Shown piece after piece: positions 31,210 to 32,347 of a stretch of DNA of 32,347 nucleotides. Origin of the DNA: Oscillospiraceae bacterium (lineage in GTDB: Bacteria; Bacillota; Clostridia; Oscillospirales; Ruminococcaceae). The stretch's first letter is position 1. Each line of letters starts with the position of its first letter. A program made the position numbers and the translations under genes. Under the pieces are notes generated by a model. It had not been told where the DNA came from. It saw nothing but the letters and a program-made list of their open reading frames with translations, and did not search any database. The stretch is from the NCBI GenBank assembly GCA_030539275.1, contig JAUNSK010000010.1, forward strand, positions 1 to 32,347, written 5' to 3'.

Positions 31210-31887
31210 ATGAGTACAATAACATTCAAGGGCGTTGCATCTGACACATTAGGCATAATGATAACTAAAACTCCTGTGCCTCCTTGCCAACAACAAGGAT
31301 ATGAAACAATATACATACCAGACGGACCGGTGCTTTACAATGATAAAAAGATACGCGAAAATGTATCAATAATTGTTGAAGCAGCTATTACTGACATGAG
31401 CAAATTCAGACAGATATATTCGCATTTTCAGGGGCATGGCAATCTGATACTGTCGGGTGAGTCAGACAAGTACTATAAAGCAATCTGCAGGCCTCTCACG
31501 CCTGAGAATATTGCGGCAAGCTTAAAATTAATAGTGCTTGAATTTGAGTGTGAGTCATACGCATATGCGGTCAGCAATGATCCTGTCGAAATTACAGTAA
31601 ATGATTATAACCTCGAGGTTGGTGGAAGTTACTTCTGCAAGCCGGTATATGAGGTTTACGGATCAGGGAACATCTCGCTCATTGTCAACAACACAGAGTC
31701 GTTACTCACGCTGTACAATGTAGATGAACACGTAACAGTTGATACGGCATTGCTGATGTGTCACAAAGACGGAGTGAACGTAAAAAGCAGCGGATTTCTG
31801 CCATTTCTGAATGTCGGTACAAACAGAATACAGTTTACCGGAAATGTTACAAAAATTGAGATTACAAAGAATGAGAGGTGGTTGTAA
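31210..31887 (+). CDS. dit: Distal tail protein (Dit-like)
   Basis: The 225-aa protein directly follows the tape measure gene, as Dit does, and would form the hub joining tail tube and tip. N-terminal blocks ITFKGVASDTLGIMITKTPVPPCQQQGYETIYIPDG and a domain with LILSGESDKYYKAICR resemble Dit N-domains; the C-terminal half is a beta-sandwich with a PVYEVYGSGNISLIVNN turn. GGGGAGG precedes the start. Confidence 0.83.
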   Translation: MSTITFKGVASDTLGIMITKTPVPPCQQQGYETIYIPDGPVLYNDKKIRENVSIIVEAAITDMSKFRQIYSHFQGHGNLILSGESDKYYKAICRPLTPENIAASLKLIVLEFECESYAYAVSNDPVEITVNDYNLEVGGSYFCKPVYEVYGSGNISLIVNNTESLLTLYNVDEHVTVDTALLMCHKDGVNVKSSGFLPFLNVGTNRIQFTGNVTKIEITKNERWL

Positions 31888-32347
31888 TGTCTATAACCGG
31901 TGAAGGAACAGAAGCAAATCCGTGGGTAGTCCACACGGTTGCAGAACTGAGAGAAAAAGCTGTTGTTGCTGGGACGTTTATTAAACTTGCAAACAATCTG
32001 GACTGCGATACGCAATATCAAGAGTGGGAAACGCTTTCGGGTAACAGCAGCAATCCTGCGACAATCGATTTTGAGGGATACAAGCTTGACAAACCATACA
32101 TAAAGCCAAACAACGGACTCATGCAGCACTTGATTTTAAAAAACGGTAAGGTGCTTAACATTCATGAAAATAACTTTGAAGTTACTCAAAATAGCTGCAG
32201 TTTCATCATGGACGATATATACATGTATACTATGGCTGTTTCTGCAGACATTGACAATTTCCATGAAGGGGCACAGGTTGGACGAACTGACTTCGCAATG
32301 ATCGGGTTCAGAACTATAGATAATTGCAGTATAAAAATAAACTTTGA
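31887..32347 (+). CDS. Tail-tip / receptor-binding-like protein, truncated by window edge
   Basis: ATG 31887 overlaps the Dit stop (TAATG), and the frame stays open to the edge (153 codons visible). The start MSITGEGTEANPWVVHTVAEL and FIKLANNLDCD resemble surface and fibre proteins that begin with a GxGTxxxPW-type block followed by a beta-helix-like repeat region. It lies where a Tal-type tip protein is expected but shows no endopeptidase motif so far. Adhesin-like tip function is an inference from pattern and place. Confidence 0.75.
   Translation, partial: MSITGEGTEANPWVVHTVAELREKAVVAGTFIKLANNLDCDTQYQEWETLSGNSSNPATIDFEGYKLDKPYIKPNNGLMQHLILKNGKVLNIHENNFEVTQNSCSFIMDDIYMYTMAVSADIDNFHEGAQVGRTDFAMIGFRTIDNCSIKINF

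Noticed and set aside
1-32347. CRISPR array, insertion sequence or rRNA
   Set aside because: No regularly spaced repeats, no transposase motifs with terminal repeats, and no rRNA-like sequence were seen.

Overview
The window is most of a temperate tailed phage genome (prophage), about 32 kb, in siphovirus-like order with HK97-type head genes. It starts in the 3' part of a tRNA-Pro gene, the likely attachment site, and runs off the right edge in the tail-tip genes, before any lysis genes. Nearly every gene has a strong AGGAGG-type ribosome binding site, GC content is modest, and ATA/AGA codons are frequent. The families present (DUF1351, DUF1653, YopX, PcfJ/PcfK, P27 TerS) are typical of Bacillota phages. 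A clostridial host (Oscillospiraceae-like) is a guess, not shown by the sequence.

Layout. 1-2653 is the lysogeny module on the minus strand: tyrosine integrase, a small lipoprotein (possible superinfection-exclusion factor) and a CI-like S24 repressor, then a divergent control region with two near-consensus sigma-A promoters and two 17-bp imperfect palindromes on their -35 boxes. 2654-5552 is the start of the rightward early operon: a Cro-like protein, a BRO/KilAC antirepressor, an excisionase-like wHTH protein, small Cys-rich and membrane proteins, and a sigma-like HTH protein. 5591-15771 is replication and recombination: PcfK/PcfJ pair, YqaJ exonuclease, DUF1351 protein, RecT/Bet annealase, SSB, DUF927 ATPase, a 300-bp iteron region with nine TGTGGGAC boxes (candidate origin), an SF2 helicase and a VRR-NUC nuclease. 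15752-19422 holds small accessory genes, many with zinc-ribbon cysteines, ending in an ArpU/DUF1492-like late regulator and a strong terminator. 19512-19729 carries tRNA-Ile(UAU), a second tRNA-like element with an aberrant anticodon arm, and a structured RNA. 19737-26720 is packaging and head: HNH, TerS, TerL, two small genes, portal, protease, capsid with a C-terminal Ig/cadherin-like domain, and connectors. 26720-32347 is tail: completion proteins, major tail protein, tail chaperones with a -1 frameshift site, tape measure, Dit and a truncated tail-tip protein.

How it works together (inference from families): the repressor holds both divergent promoters. Induction by RecA-stimulated self-cleavage, or by the antirepressor, opens the rightward operon. 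Exonuclease, annealase and SSB recombine DNA, while the DUF927 and SF2 helicases act around the iterons. The DUF1492-like protein probably switches on the late genes beyond the 19439 terminator.
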